This document shows positions 1-7,823 of a stretch of 64,000 bases of DNA, piece after piece. Under the pieces are notes generated by a model. It did not search any database. It had not been told where the DNA came from and worked only from the letters and a program-made list of their open reading frames with translations. Where the stretch lies: positions 1,798,001 through 1,862,000 of the forward strand of contig NZ_OMPN01000001.1 in NCBI RefSeq assembly GCF_900291975.1, given 5' to 3'. Origin of the DNA: Agathobaculum massiliense (GTDB lineage Bacteria; Bacillota; Clostridia; Oscillospirales; Butyricicoccaceae). The position numbers were made by a program, and so were the translations under genes. How positions within the stretch are numbered: position 1 is the stretch's first letter; the number at the start of each line of letters is the position of its first letter.

Positions 1-1
1 C

Positions 2-628
2 GAAATGGGCCACGCCATCCATTCCTACCTGTCCAATCGCACCCAGCCCACCGCGTATCAGGATTATGTGATTTTCGTAGCCGAGGTCGCTTCCACCTGC
101 AACGAAGCGCTGCTGATGGAATACCTGCTGTCGGTCACGCAGGACCGGAAGCAGCGCGCGTATCTTATCAACCATTTCCTCGAACAGTTCCGCGGCACGC
201 TGTACCGCCAGACCATGTTCGCGGAATTCGAGCTGGCGGTGAACGGGATGACCCAGCGCGGAGAGGGTACGACCGCCGAAGCGCTCTGCGCGCTGTACCG
301 GCGGCTCAACGAGCAGTATTTCGGCCCCGATATGGTCGTGGACGAGGAGATCGCGCTGGAATGGGCGCGTATCCCGCATTTCTATTATGATTACTATGTG
401 TACCAGTACGCCACCGGCTATGCGGCGGCGATCGCGCTGTCGCGCCGCATCCTGCGCGAGGGTGAAAGCGCGGTCAGCGATTACCTGGGTTTCCTGTCCG
501 GCGGCTGTTCGGCCGACCCGATCACGCTGCTGCGCGGCGCGGGCGTGGATATGGCAAGCCCCGTGCCCATCGAGGACGCGACCCGCCTGTTCGACGAGCT
601 GATTACGGAAATGGAGCGGCTGCTGTAA
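2..628 (+). CDS. pepF: Oligoendopeptidase F (M3 family), C-terminal part
   Basis: Cytoplasmic zinc metallopeptidase that degrades short peptides. The window cuts the gene inside its active site: the first readable residues EMGHAIHSY are the end of the HExxH zinc motif, and codons read in frame from base 2. The segment FVAEVASTCNEALL holds the third zinc-ligand glutamate typical of M3 peptidases. About 208 residues remain of a protein that is normally near 600. The rest, with the N-terminal lobe, lies to the left. A hairpin terminator follows the stop. The family call is firm; substrate preference cannot be read from this fragment. Confidence 0.93.
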   Translation, partial: EMGHAIHSYLSNRTQPTAYQDYVIFVAEVASTCNEALLMEYLLSVTQDRKQRAYLINHFLEQFRGTLYRQTMFAEFELAVNGMTQRGEGTTAEALCALYRRLNEQYFGPDMVVDEEIALEWARIPHFYYDYYVYQYATGYAAAIALSRRILREGESAVSDYLGFLSGGCSADPITLLRGAGVDMASPVPIEDATRLFDELITEMERLL

Positions 629-640
629 AGCGGCGGGGAA

Positions 641-670
641 GAGGGAAGCCGGACGGCTTCCCTCTTTTTC
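641..670 (+). terminator. Intrinsic terminator of pepF
   Basis: A 10-bp perfect stem (641-650 with 655-664), GGAC loop, followed by a run of five T. It separates pepF from the rimO promoter. Confidence 0.85.
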
Positions 671-695
671 TGCGCGCGCGGACGAAATACAACAG

Positions 696-724
696 ATGAC
701 AAAGGCGGGTTTGTGATGTATAAT
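696..724 (+). promoter_or_regulatory. Promoter of rimO-pgsA
   Basis: ATGACA (696-701), 17-bp spacer, perfect TATAAT (719-724). Start of transcription would fall near 731, about 30 bases before the chosen rimO start. Confidence 0.7.
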
Positions 725-761
725 ACCATTGGACAATAGTGGGACAAAAAAGGAGGATTCC

Positions 762-2093
762 ATGCCGAAAATAGGACTGATTTCGCTCGGCTGCGCCAAA
801 AACCTGGTGGACAGCGAGCATATGCTCGCCCTGCTGCGCGCGGCGGGCTGGGAGGTCGCCGAGGATATGGCCGAGGTGGACGTGGGCGTGGTCAACACCT
901 GCGGGTTTATTGAAGCCGCCAAGACCGAGGCGATCGAGACCATTCTCGAAACCGCGCAGTACAAGCAGAGCGGCAAAATGAAAGGCCTGGTCGTGACCGG
1001 CTGCCTGGTGCAGCGCTACGCGGAGGAGATGCGCGCGGAGCTGCCCGAGATCGACGCAATCTGCGGCACGGGCAGCTATGAGAGCATCGTGGACGCGGCG
1101 AACGCCGCGCTCGGCGGGCATAAGGCCGCGTACCTGGCGGATATGGCCAGCGCCGCGCTAGAGGGCGGCCGCGACCGCCTGACCCCGCCATATACGGCCT
1201 ATTTCAAAATCGCGGAGGGCTGCTCCAACCGCTGCGGCTACTGCATCATCCCCAAGCTGCGCGGGCCGTACCGCTCGCGCGGGATGGACGCGCTGCTCGC
1301 CGAAGCGCAGGCGCTGGCCGACGCTGGGGTGAAGGAGCTGATCGTCATTGCGCAGGACATCACCAAATACGGCATGGACCTGCCCGGGCATCAGCGCCTG
1401 CTGCCCGAGCTGCTGCGCCGCCTGTGCGAAATGGATTTCCATTGGGTGCGTCTGCACTACCTGTACCCCGACCAGATCACGGACGAGCTGGTGGAGGTCA
1501 TTGCGTCCGAGCCCAAGATCGTCAAGTACCTGGACATCCCGCTCCAGCATGTATCAAAGCGCATCCTGCGCGCGATGCACCGCCCAGGCGATGGGGAGGA
1601 ATTTGCCGCGCTGCTCCAAAGCCTGCGCGACCGCATCCCGGGCCTTGTGCTGCGCACCAGCCTGATTGTCGGCCTGCCGGGCGAGACCGAGGACGAATTT
1701 GCCGCGCTGTGTGCGTTTTTGCAGGACGTACAGATCGAGCGCGTGGGCGTGTTCGAGTTTTCGCCCGAGGAGGGTACCGAGGCCGCGGAATTACCCGACC
1801 AGATCGACGCTGCGGTCAAGGCCAACCGCCGCCTGATCGTGGAGGAGCTGCAGTCGGGCGTGCTGGACGATTACAACACCTCCCGCCACGGCGAGGTCAT
1901 GGAGGTGCTGTGCGAGGGGTTTGACGAGGAGCAGCAGCTCTGGTACGGCCGCACCTACGCGGACTCGGTCGAAGTGGACGGCCATGTGTACTTTGAGGCG
2001 GAGGACGCGCCCGTAGCGGGCGGGTTTGTCCCCGTCCGCATCACAGACAGCCTGGGACCCGACCTGCTCGGCGTCCGGCAAAAGGGGGAATAA
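762..2093 (+). CDS. rimO: Ribosomal protein S12 methylthiotransferase RimO
   Basis: Radical-SAM enzyme that methylthiolates the conserved aspartate of ribosomal protein S12. The N-terminal UPF0004 domain starts with ISLGCAKNLVDSEHML. The radical-SAM cluster motif CSNRCGYC (CX3CX2C) follows near residue 150, and a TRAM-like domain ends the protein. The 443-residue length is normal. The start at 762 is preferred over an in-frame ATG at 729 because a perfect AGGAGG lies at 751-756 with good spacing and the family begins MxxIGxISLGC. It is followed after two bases by pgsA, so the two are probably one transcript. Confidence 0.96.
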   Translation: MPKIGLISLGCAKNLVDSEHMLALLRAAGWEVAEDMAEVDVGVVNTCGFIEAAKTEAIETILETAQYKQSGKMKGLVVTGCLVQRYAEEMRAELPEIDAICGTGSYESIVDAANAALGGHKAAYLADMASAALEGGRDRLTPPYTAYFKIAEGCSNRCGYCIIPKLRGPYRSRGMDALLAEAQALADAGVKELIVIAQDITKYGMDLPGHQRLLPELLRRLCEMDFHWVRLHYLYPDQITDELVEVIASEPKIVKYLDIPLQHVSKRILRAMHRPGDGEEFAALLQSLRDRIPGLVLRTSLIVGLPGETEDEFAALCAFLQDVQIERVGVFEFSPEEGTEAAELPDQIDAAVKANRRLIVEELQSGVLDDYNTSRHGEVMEVLCEGFDEEQQLWYGRTYADSVEVDGHVYFEAEDAPVAGGFVPVRITDSLGPDLLGVRQKGE

Positions 2094-2095
2094 AA

Positions 2096-2776
2096 ATGAC
2101 CACAGCAAACAAGATCACGCTGACCCGTATTGCAATGATCCCATTTTTTCTGTATTTCGCGTCGCAGCCGATGTTTTCCGTGGATTATCAGGCAAGCGGT
2201 CTGTTGTTCCCAACGAATACGGTTATCGCATTGGTGCTGTTCTGCGTGGCGAGCTTCACGGACTTTCTGGACGGTTATGTCGCCCGCAAGTATAACCAGG
2301 TGACCGATTTTGGCAAATTTGTCGATCCGTTGGCGGATAAACTGCTGGTGACGAGCGCACTTGTGCTGTTCGTGGGGCAGGGCGCAATGGCGGGCTGGAT
2401 GGTGTGCGTCATTCTGGCGCGCGAGCTGATCATCACTTCGCTGCGCGTGGTGGCGGCCAACAAGGGCCGCGTGCTCGCCGCGACATGGACGGGCAAGGTC
2501 AAGACCTGTGTGCAGATTGGCGGTATTATTTTAATTTATCTGTATTATATCCTGATTGGTGCGGCCGGCAGCGGTGCATTCGACTCAATGATGGTGTCGT
2601 CTGACGGCAGTTTCACCAGTACCAGCACTGTTATGGTTATCAGTGGAACGGACGGCTATCCGATGTTCGCATACCTGGTCGGCTGGGTCGTGACGCTCGT
2701 CACTATCTACTCAGGCTTTGACTATTTGCGCAAAAACTGGGATATTATCAAGGATGGCGCGGTCAGGGAAAAATAA
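2096..2776 (+). CDS. pgsA: CDP-diacylglycerol-glycerol-3-phosphate 3-phosphatidyltransferase
   Basis: Integral membrane enzyme that makes phosphatidylglycerol phosphate, the first committed step to phosphatidylglycerol and cardiolipin. The full CDP-alcohol phosphotransferase signature D-x2-DG-x2-AR-x8-G-x3-D-x3-D is present (DFLDGYVARK, then GKFVDPLAD) near residues 55-85. Several hydrophobic segments follow. At 226 residues it is slightly longer than usual because of a serine/threonine-rich loop around residues 160-190. It lies two bases after rimO. Confidence 0.95.
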   Translation: MTTANKITLTRIAMIPFFLYFASQPMFSVDYQASGLLFPTNTVIALVLFCVASFTDFLDGYVARKYNQVTDFGKFVDPLADKLLVTSALVLFVGQGAMAGWMVCVILARELIITSLRVVAANKGRVLAATWTGKVKTCVQIGGIILIYLYYILIGAAGSGAFDSMMVSSDGSFTSTSTVMVISGTDGYPMFAYLVGWVVTLVTIYSGFDYLRKNWDIIKDGAVREK

Positions 2777-2798
2777 CGGCGCAATACGGCACAAAGGG

Positions 2799-2826
2799 GG
2801 AAGACCGTGGTCTTCCTCCTTTTTCC
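2799..2826 (+). terminator. Terminator of rimO-pgsA
   Basis: GGAAGACC (2799-2806) pairs with GGTCTTCC (2809-2816), extended outward by A/T-rich pairs, followed by a T-rich tail. Confidence 0.75.
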
Positions 2827-2858
2827 GAGCGGATGTCCCGTGCATGGGCGCAAAAACC

Positions 2859-2887
2859 TTGCGTCCGTGCCGGAAAAAGGGTATACT
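2859..2887 (+). promoter_or_regulatory. Promoter of nadE
   Basis: TTGCGT (2859-2864), exactly 17 bases, TATACT (2882-2887), 34 bases before the nadE start. Confidence 0.7.
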
Positions 2888-2920
2888 AACCATATCTGAA
2901 CTGTCTGGAGGAATACTGGA

Positions 2921-4828
2921 ATGCAGGATGGATTTGTCAAAATTGCCGCCGCGACGCCCGCGTTGCGGGTCGCGGACTGCGCCTATAACGCTTCCGAAAT
3001 CGTCAGGCTGGCGGAACAGGCCGCGGATAAGGGCGCGCGCCTGATCGTGTTTCCGGAGCTTTGCCTGACCGGCTATACCTGCGGCGACTTGTTTTTGCAG
3101 CAGACGCTGCTGGATGGGGCGCTGGAAGCGCTCCGCACCGTGCGGGACGCGACTGCGGCGCTGAACGCCGCCGTGGTGGTCGGCCTGCCCCTGATGCATC
3201 AGTGCAAGCTGTATAACGTGGCGGCGGTGCTGTGCCGCGGAGCGGTGGAAGGGCTGGTGCCGAAGCACAGCATCCCGAATTATTCCGAGTTTTACGAGCA
3301 GCGCCACTTTACGTCGGGCGCGGGGCTGGATATGGAGCCGGTCGAGCTGCTGGGCCAGACCACTATGTTCGGTGGTGTGCAGGTGTTCTCCAGCGCGGCG
3401 ATGCCGGATTTCGCGTTTGGCGTGGAGATCTGCGAGGACCTGTGGGTACCCGAACCGCCCTCCACGCGGCTGGCGCAGGCGGGCGCGACCGTGATCGTCA
3501 ACCTGTCCGCGTCGGATGAGATCATCGGTAAGACCGCCTACCGCCGCGACCTGGTACGGCAGCAGTCCGCGCGGCTGCTGTGCGCCTACGCCTATGCGGA
3601 CGCGGGCTTCGGGGAATCTACGCAGGACCTGGTGTTCTCCGGCCACGACCTGATCGCGGAAAACGGCGTGTTGCTGGCCGAGAGCCGCCCGTTCGAGAGC
3701 GGCGTGATCTACGCGGATATCGACGTGCAGCGGCTCGTGCATGAGCGCCGCCGCATGAACACGTTCACGGTATCGGGCGGCGGCTTTGCGGCCACGATGG
3801 AGGTAACGCCCGGCGAAAACGACCTCGCGGACCGCCGGTTCCCGCGCACGCCGTTCGTTCCCGCCAATAAGGCGCTGCGCAACGAGCGCTGCGAGGAGAT
3901 CCTCACGCTGCAGGCGACCGGCCTTGCCACCCGTCTGCGCCACACGCATGCCAGGGCTGCGGTTGTGGGTCTGTCCGGCGGGCTGGATTCCACGCTCGCG
4001 CTGATCGTGCTGGTGCATGCGTTCGACCTGCTCGGGCTGGACCGCAAGGGCATCCTGGCGGTGACCATGCCCTGTTTCGGCACGACCGCCCGCACGCGCG
4101 GCAATGCGGAAAAGCTGGCCGACGCCTATGGCGTGACGCTGCAGACCGTGGATATCAAGGCCGCGGTGGATCAGCATTTTCGCGATATCGGTCAGAGCAT
4201 GGACGACCTTTCGGTCACGTTTGAGAATGCGCAGGCGCGTATGCGCACGCTGGTGCTGATGAACCTGGCCAACAAGCTGGGCGGCATGGTGGTCGGCACG
4301 GGCGACCTGTCCGAGCTGGCGCTCGGCTGGGCGACCTATAACGGCGATCATATGTCGATGTACGGCGTCAACGCCTCCATCCCCAAAACGCTGGTGCGAT
4401 ATCTGGTCGCCTATGAGGCCGACTGTGCGCTCGGCGAGCTGTCCGACGTGCTGCAGGATGTGCTGGACACGCCGGTATCGCCCGAGCTGCTCCCGCCCAA
4501 GGATGGGGAGATCAGCCAGAAAACCGAGGATTTGGTCGGCCCGTATGAGCTGCACGACTTTTTCCTGTATTATATGCTGCGCTTCGGTTACCCGCCGCGC
4601 AAAATTTACCGCATTGCACGCAAGACCTTTGCGGGTGTGTACGACGATGCAACGGTGAAAAAATGGCTCGTGACCTTTGTCCGACGCTTTTTCACCCAGC
4701 AGTTCAAGCGCTCCTGCCTGCCAGACGGCCCCAAGGTCGGCACGGTCACACTCTCCCCGCGCGGCGACTGGCGCATGCCCTCGGATGCATGCGCGGCGTT
4801 GTGGCTTTCCGAGGCGGAGCGCCTGTAA
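2921..4828 (+). CDS. nadE: Glutamine-dependent NAD+ synthase
   Basis: Catalyses the last step of NAD synthesis, amidating deamido-NAD with ammonia taken from glutamine. The N-terminal nitrilase-like glutaminase domain (about residues 1-280) shows the catalytic glutamate in VFPELCLTGY and the nucleophilic cysteine in GVEICEDLW. The C-terminal synthetase domain has the PP-loop SGGLDSTLAL near residue 350 and the GTGDLSELALGW motif. The 635-residue length is typical of the two-domain form. It has its own promoter and a TGGAGG site upstream. Confidence 0.96.
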   Translation: MQDGFVKIAAATPALRVADCAYNASEIVRLAEQAADKGARLIVFPELCLTGYTCGDLFLQQTLLDGALEALRTVRDATAALNAAVVVGLPLMHQCKLYNVAAVLCRGAVEGLVPKHSIPNYSEFYEQRHFTSGAGLDMEPVELLGQTTMFGGVQVFSSAAMPDFAFGVEICEDLWVPEPPSTRLAQAGATVIVNLSASDEIIGKTAYRRDLVRQQSARLLCAYAYADAGFGESTQDLVFSGHDLIAENGVLLAESRPFESGVIYADIDVQRLVHERRRMNTFTVSGGGFAATMEVTPGENDLADRRFPRTPFVPANKALRNERCEEILTLQATGLATRLRHTHARAAVVGLSGGLDSTLALIVLVHAFDLLGLDRKGILAVTMPCFGTTARTRGNAEKLADAYGVTLQTVDIKAAVDQHFRDIGQSMDDLSVTFENAQARMRTLVLMNLANKLGGMVVGTGDLSELALGWATYNGDHMSMYGVNASIPKTLVRYLVAYEADCALGELSDVLQDVLDTPVSPELLPPKDGEISQKTEDLVGPYELHDFFLYYMLRFGYPPRKIYRIARKTFAGVYDDATVKKWLVTFVRRFFTQQFKRSCLPDGPKVGTVTLSPRGDWRMPSDACAALWLSEAERL

Positions 4829-4910
4829 ACGGGCATGGGGCGCTGGAAAAGCCCCGGTATAAAAGCCGCGCCGCTGGCGCGGGAATCCCCTCACAAAGGA
4901 GCAACTCCCT

Positions 4911-5573
4911 TTGAAAACCCTTGTCCGCAGGCTGGCGGCGGTCCTGACCGCCGTGCTGCTCTGCTTCAACCTGTATTATGAGCTGGCGCCCGGCTATATC
5001 GTGGGGCCGGAGCAAAAGCTCGCGGTCGCGGCGGCGTTCGCGCTGCTGCTCGGCACGGCGCTGTTTTACGGCGTGCCGGCCGGCGCGTGCGCCAAACGGC
5101 GGCACGACTATATGCTGCTTTTGTTCTGGTACTATCTGTGGGTGCTGGCGAACGTGCTGTTTTTTGATAATGCGTTCGGCCGCGGCTTCCACGCGGGCGC
5201 AGACCTCGGCGCGGTCAACCTGGAACCGCTGCGCACGATTAAAAATTATCTGATTGCCTACGGCTATGGCAATATCTCGCTGCGGCTGGTGGTACTCAAC
5301 CTGCTGGGCAACCTGGCGGCGTTTGCGCCCATGGGCGTGTTCCTGCCCGCGCTGTTCCGCTGGCAGAGGAGCATTTTCTTCTTTACCGCCACGCTGACGC
5401 TCGGCATCACGGCAGTCGAGGTGGCGCAGGTGTATACCGGCGCCGGCTCGTGCGATGTGGACGATCTGATCCTGAACCTCGCAGGCGCGCTGATTGTGTT
5501 CGTCCTCTGCCGGATTACACCAATCTGGAAGCAGCTCTGCCGGGTCAACCCAAGGCCGCAGAAGGAAGCATAA
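4911..5573 (+). CDS. VanZ-like membrane protein
   Basis: Predicted membrane protein of the VanZ family, named after a teicoplanin-resistance accessory protein; most chromosomal members have no known function. Hydrophobic segments appear near residues 10-30, 35-55, 68-85, 125-150 and 155-200, with the family-like loop NLEPLRTIKNYL near residue 105. A TTG start at 4911 is chosen because AAAGGAG lies just upstream. The 82-base gap after nadE shows no promoter, so it may be read through from nadE. It shares a bidirectional terminator with the opposite xre gene. Confidence 0.75.
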   Translation: MKTLVRRLAAVLTAVLLCFNLYYELAPGYIVGPEQKLAVAAAFALLLGTALFYGVPAGACAKRRHDYMLLLFWYYLWVLANVLFFDNAFGRGFHAGADLGAVNLEPLRTIKNYLIAYGYGNISLRLVVLNLLGNLAAFAPMGVFLPALFRWQRSIFFFTATLTLGITAVEVAQVYTGAGSCDVDDLILNLAGALIVFVLCRITPIWKQLCRVNPRPQKEA

Positions 5574-5575
5574 AA

Positions 5576-5610
5576 AAAGCAGGCTGGCATATGCCAGCCT
5601 GCTTTTTTGT
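5576..5610. terminator. Bidirectional terminator between vanZ-like gene and xre
   Basis: AGCAGGCTGGCAT (5578-5590) and ATGCCAGCCTGCT (5591-5603) form a 13-bp palindrome with A7 before it and T6 after it, so it can stop both convergent transcripts. Confidence 0.9.
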
Positions 5611-5620
5611 TACTTCCCGC

Positions 5621-5968
5621 CTATTCCTTTAAAAAAGGGACGCTTTCCTTCAGCATGTTCAGAATGACCGCCAGCTGGTTGTCCGTGCAGGGGCCGAGAA
5701 GCTCGTTGATTTCCCGCAGGTAGACGCTTTTTTCCCGGCTCCTGCCGTTCCCCTTGCCTGAAGCCGGTATGATATCATTGGCGGTGATGCCGAAATACTC
5801 AATCAGGTCAACCAGCTTATCTAGGCTGAACCGACGCTCGCCGCGCTCGCACTGTCCAAGATAATTGGTTTCCGTCTCCAGTACCTCTGCCAGCTTCTCC
5901 AGCGTCAGCCCTTTCAATTTCCGGTATTTTCGTATATTTTTACCGATCTCAAAGGATAAGTCATCCAT
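5621..5968 (-). CDS. XRE-family transcriptional regulator
   Basis: A 115-residue DNA-binding protein. The N-terminal helix-turn-helix (about residues 8-65) reads IGKNIRKYRKLKGLTLEKLA and continues through the recognition-helix region ETNYLGQCERGERRFSL. The C-terminal 45 residues may serve dimerisation or sensing. It is divergent from the PH/SHOCT gene, and two palindromes in the shared region (6030-6050 and 6074-6086) are likely operators. It probably controls itself and that membrane protein; the signal is unknown. Confidence 0.85.
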   Translation of the reverse strand: MDDLSFEIGKNIRKYRKLKGLTLEKLAEVLETETNYLGQCERGERRFSLDKLVDLIEYFGITANDIIPASGKGNGRSREKSVYLREINELLGPCTDNQLAVILNMLKESVPFLKE

Positions 5969-6029
5969 CCTTACAGCCCCTTTCCATGCTACATTTTATC
6001 GAGGCGGGACGATATTCACGAGTTACGCT

Positions 6030-6050
6030 TTGCAATGAAAAGCATTGCAA
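6030..6050. promoter_or_regulatory. Candidate XRE operator 1
   Basis: Perfect inverted repeat TTGCAATG-N5-CATTGCAA between the divergent xre and PH/SHOCT genes. The half-site resembles the second palindrome at 6074-6086. Confidence 0.6.
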
Positions 6051-6067
6051 ATTGCCAATAAAGCATA

Positions 6068-6096
6068 TTGACTATGCAATTTGCATGTAATATAAT
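6068..6096 (+). promoter_or_regulatory. Promoter of PH/SHOCT gene with embedded operator 2
   Basis: TTGACT (6068-6073), 17 bases, TATAAT (6091-6096). The spacer holds the palindrome ATGCAA-T-TTGCAT (6074-6086), so a bound regulator would block RNA polymerase. Confidence 0.7.
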
Positions 6097-6149
6097 AGCA
6101 ATAAGCATAGATTATTAATCCATGCCGGACAAAATAGGGAGGGGATTAC

Positions 6150-6764
6150 ATGGAAGAAAAAATCATTATCAAATCCGTACAGTACAATATCAAGCTGATC
6201 AGCCTGATCATCGTTGGTATTGGCGTCGTTCTTTTTATTTGGCTCGGTCTGCCCTTGGCGATCGATATTTCGAACAGGAGAGATGGATTAGACCTGTCCT
6301 ATTTTCTGACCAGCGCATTCCCGTATTATGCGTGCTTTACGCTGCTCCCATTCCTGATTCTCGCAGGGCTGTTCTATTGGTACTGCTCGCGGATCAGCAT
6401 AACGGTGAGCGATAAGCGTGTTTTCGGCACGGCTGTGTTCGGCCAACGCGTCGATCTGCCGTTTGATATGATTTCCGCAGTCAAAACCACCAGGCTTTGG
6501 CGGGGGATTGCGGTCGCCACGGCTTCCGGTTTTATCAGATTCGTTTGGATCAAAAACGCCGCTGAGATACATACTGAGATCAACCGGCTTCTGCTGGAAC
6601 GGCAGGACAAGCGGGCAGCATCCGCAGCGCGGCAGGAGGCTGCCCCGCAGTCCAACGCAACAGCCGGTGCGGAAGAACTGAAACGGTATAAGGAATTGCT
6701 TGACAGCGGTGTGATCACACAAGAGGAATTTGACGCAAAGAAAAAACAGATCCTGGGATTATAA
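6150..6764 (+). CDS. Membrane protein with PH-like and C-terminal SHOCT domains
   Basis: Two transmembrane segments (about residues 15-40 and 55-80) are followed by a bacterial PH-like segment (SDKRVFGTAVFGQRVDLPFD, then ISAVKTTRLWRGIAVAT). A charged linker leads to a C-terminal SHOCT motif (LKRYKELLDSGVITQEEFDA) from about residue 175. The role is unknown. SHOCT is a short oligomerisation motif common in membrane stress proteins. The start at 6150 has GGAGGGG just upstream. The divergent XRE regulator and the promoter-embedded palindrome suggest it is a regulated target. Confidence 0.75.
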   Translation: MEEKIIIKSVQYNIKLISLIIVGIGVVLFIWLGLPLAIDISNRRDGLDLSYFLTSAFPYYACFTLLPFLILAGLFYWYCSRISITVSDKRVFGTAVFGQRVDLPFDMISAVKTTRLWRGIAVATASGFIRFVWIKNAAEIHTEINRLLLERQDKRAASAARQEAAPQSNATAGAEELKRYKELLDSGVITQEEFDAKKKQILGL

Positions 6765-6769
6765 CAGCT

Positions 6770-6803
6770 GGCGGCCCGCATAGAGATGTGGACCGCCTTT
6801 TTC
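6770..6803 (+). terminator. Weak terminator after PH/SHOCT gene
   Basis: GGCGG (6770-6774) can pair with CCGCC (6793-6797), followed by T5. The stem is short with a long loop. Confidence 0.5.
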
Positions 6804-6804
6804 A

Positions 6805-6833
6805 TTGACAAACCTCGTTCGCCACGCTACAAT
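6805..6833 (+). promoter_or_regulatory. Promoter of tyrA
   Basis: Perfect TTGACA (6805-6810), 17 bases, TACAAT (6828-6833), 38 bases before the tyrA start. Confidence 0.8.
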
Positions 6834-6871
6834 TTAACTAAGTAAAACATCAAGACCAAGGGGATTGTATC

Positions 6872-7708
6872 ATGTTTGACACCGTACTTATTGCCGGCCT
6901 CGGCCTGATGGGCGGCTCGATGGCGAAAACCATCAAGGCGCGCACGCTCAGCCGTGTGCTGGGCTGGAACCGCACCCGCGCCACCGCCGAGCAGGCGCGC
7001 GCGGACGGCACGATCGACGCGGTCGCAACCGAGGCACTGTATAAGGAGGCCGACCTGGTCATCATCGGCCTGTATCCGCAGGCGACGGTGGACTGGCTGC
7101 TGGAAAACATGCCGAAAATGAAAAAGGGCTGCGTGGTGGTCGATATGGTCGGCGTCAAGCAGTTCATGGTCGAGCGGCTGGAGCAGGCTGCGCTCGACGC
7201 GGGCGTGCATTTTGTCGGCGGGCATCCGATGGCGGGGCGAGAGTTCTCCGGCCTGGATTTTGCGCTTCCGACCCTGTTCGACGGGGCGAGCATGATTTTC
7301 GTCCCCACCAGGAGCAGCACCGAGCGGGTGCTGGAGCAGCTCGAAGCGTATTTTACGGCGCTCGGCTTTGGGCAGACCGTGCGCTGCACGGCCGAACAGC
7401 ATGACCGGATGATCGCCTTCACCTCGCAGCTGGCGCATGTCGTGTCCTCGGCCTACATCAAAAGTCCGGAGGCGGATAAGCATAATGGCTATTCCGCGGG
7501 CAGCTATAAGGACCTGACGCGCGTGGCCAAGCTGAACGAAATCATGTGGAGCGAGCTGTTTCTGTGCAACGCCGAGCCGCTTGCGCGCGAGATCGACGAG
7601 ATCATCGGCCATCTGGACGAATACCGCCGCGCCATCCGCGCGCAAGATAGGGAAACCCTGACTTTGCTCCTGCGCGACGGCCGAGAACGAAAGGAACGCC
7701 TCGGTTGA
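6872..7708 (+). CDS. tyrA: Prephenate dehydrogenase
   Basis: NAD(P)-dependent oxidative decarboxylation of prephenate to 4-hydroxyphenylpyruvate, on the tyrosine pathway. The Rossmann motif GLGLMGGSMAKTIK lies at residues 10-23, GGHPMAGRE near residue 120 marks the prephenate-binding region, and the all-helical C-terminal half carries the HDRMIAFTSQLAHV helix. At 278 residues it is the short monofunctional form, without an ACT or chorismate mutase domain. It stands alone between its own promoter and terminator, not in an aromatic operon. Confidence 0.93.
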   Translation: MFDTVLIAGLGLMGGSMAKTIKARTLSRVLGWNRTRATAEQARADGTIDAVATEALYKEADLVIIGLYPQATVDWLLENMPKMKKGCVVVDMVGVKQFMVERLEQAALDAGVHFVGGHPMAGREFSGLDFALPTLFDGASMIFVPTRSSTERVLEQLEAYFTALGFGQTVRCTAEQHDRMIAFTSQLAHVVSSAYIKSPEADKHNGYSAGSYKDLTRVAKLNEIMWSELFLCNAEPLAREIDEIIGHLDEYRRAIRAQDRETLTLLLRDGRERKERLG

Positions 7709-7718
7709 CGGAGAGCGA

Positions 7719-7748
7719 AAAGGCGCCGCTGAAAAAGCGGCGCCTTTG
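7719..7748 (+). terminator. Terminator of tyrA
   Basis: A 12-bp perfect stem (7719-7730 with 7736-7747) with a GAAAA loop, ending in a short T run. Confidence 0.75.
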
Positions 7749-7823
7749 GCTTGTTCGCTCTTGCGCGGGAGCGGTTTCGGGTGTAAACTGAAAGGGCGAC
7801 AATGGGAAATGGGGGAGAACAGG

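Noticed and set aside
2711-4969. Long open frame antisense to nadE (752 codons)
   Set aside because: It lies exactly opposite a certain gene, has no ribosome site or recognisable domain, and is the expected GC-rich codon shadow.
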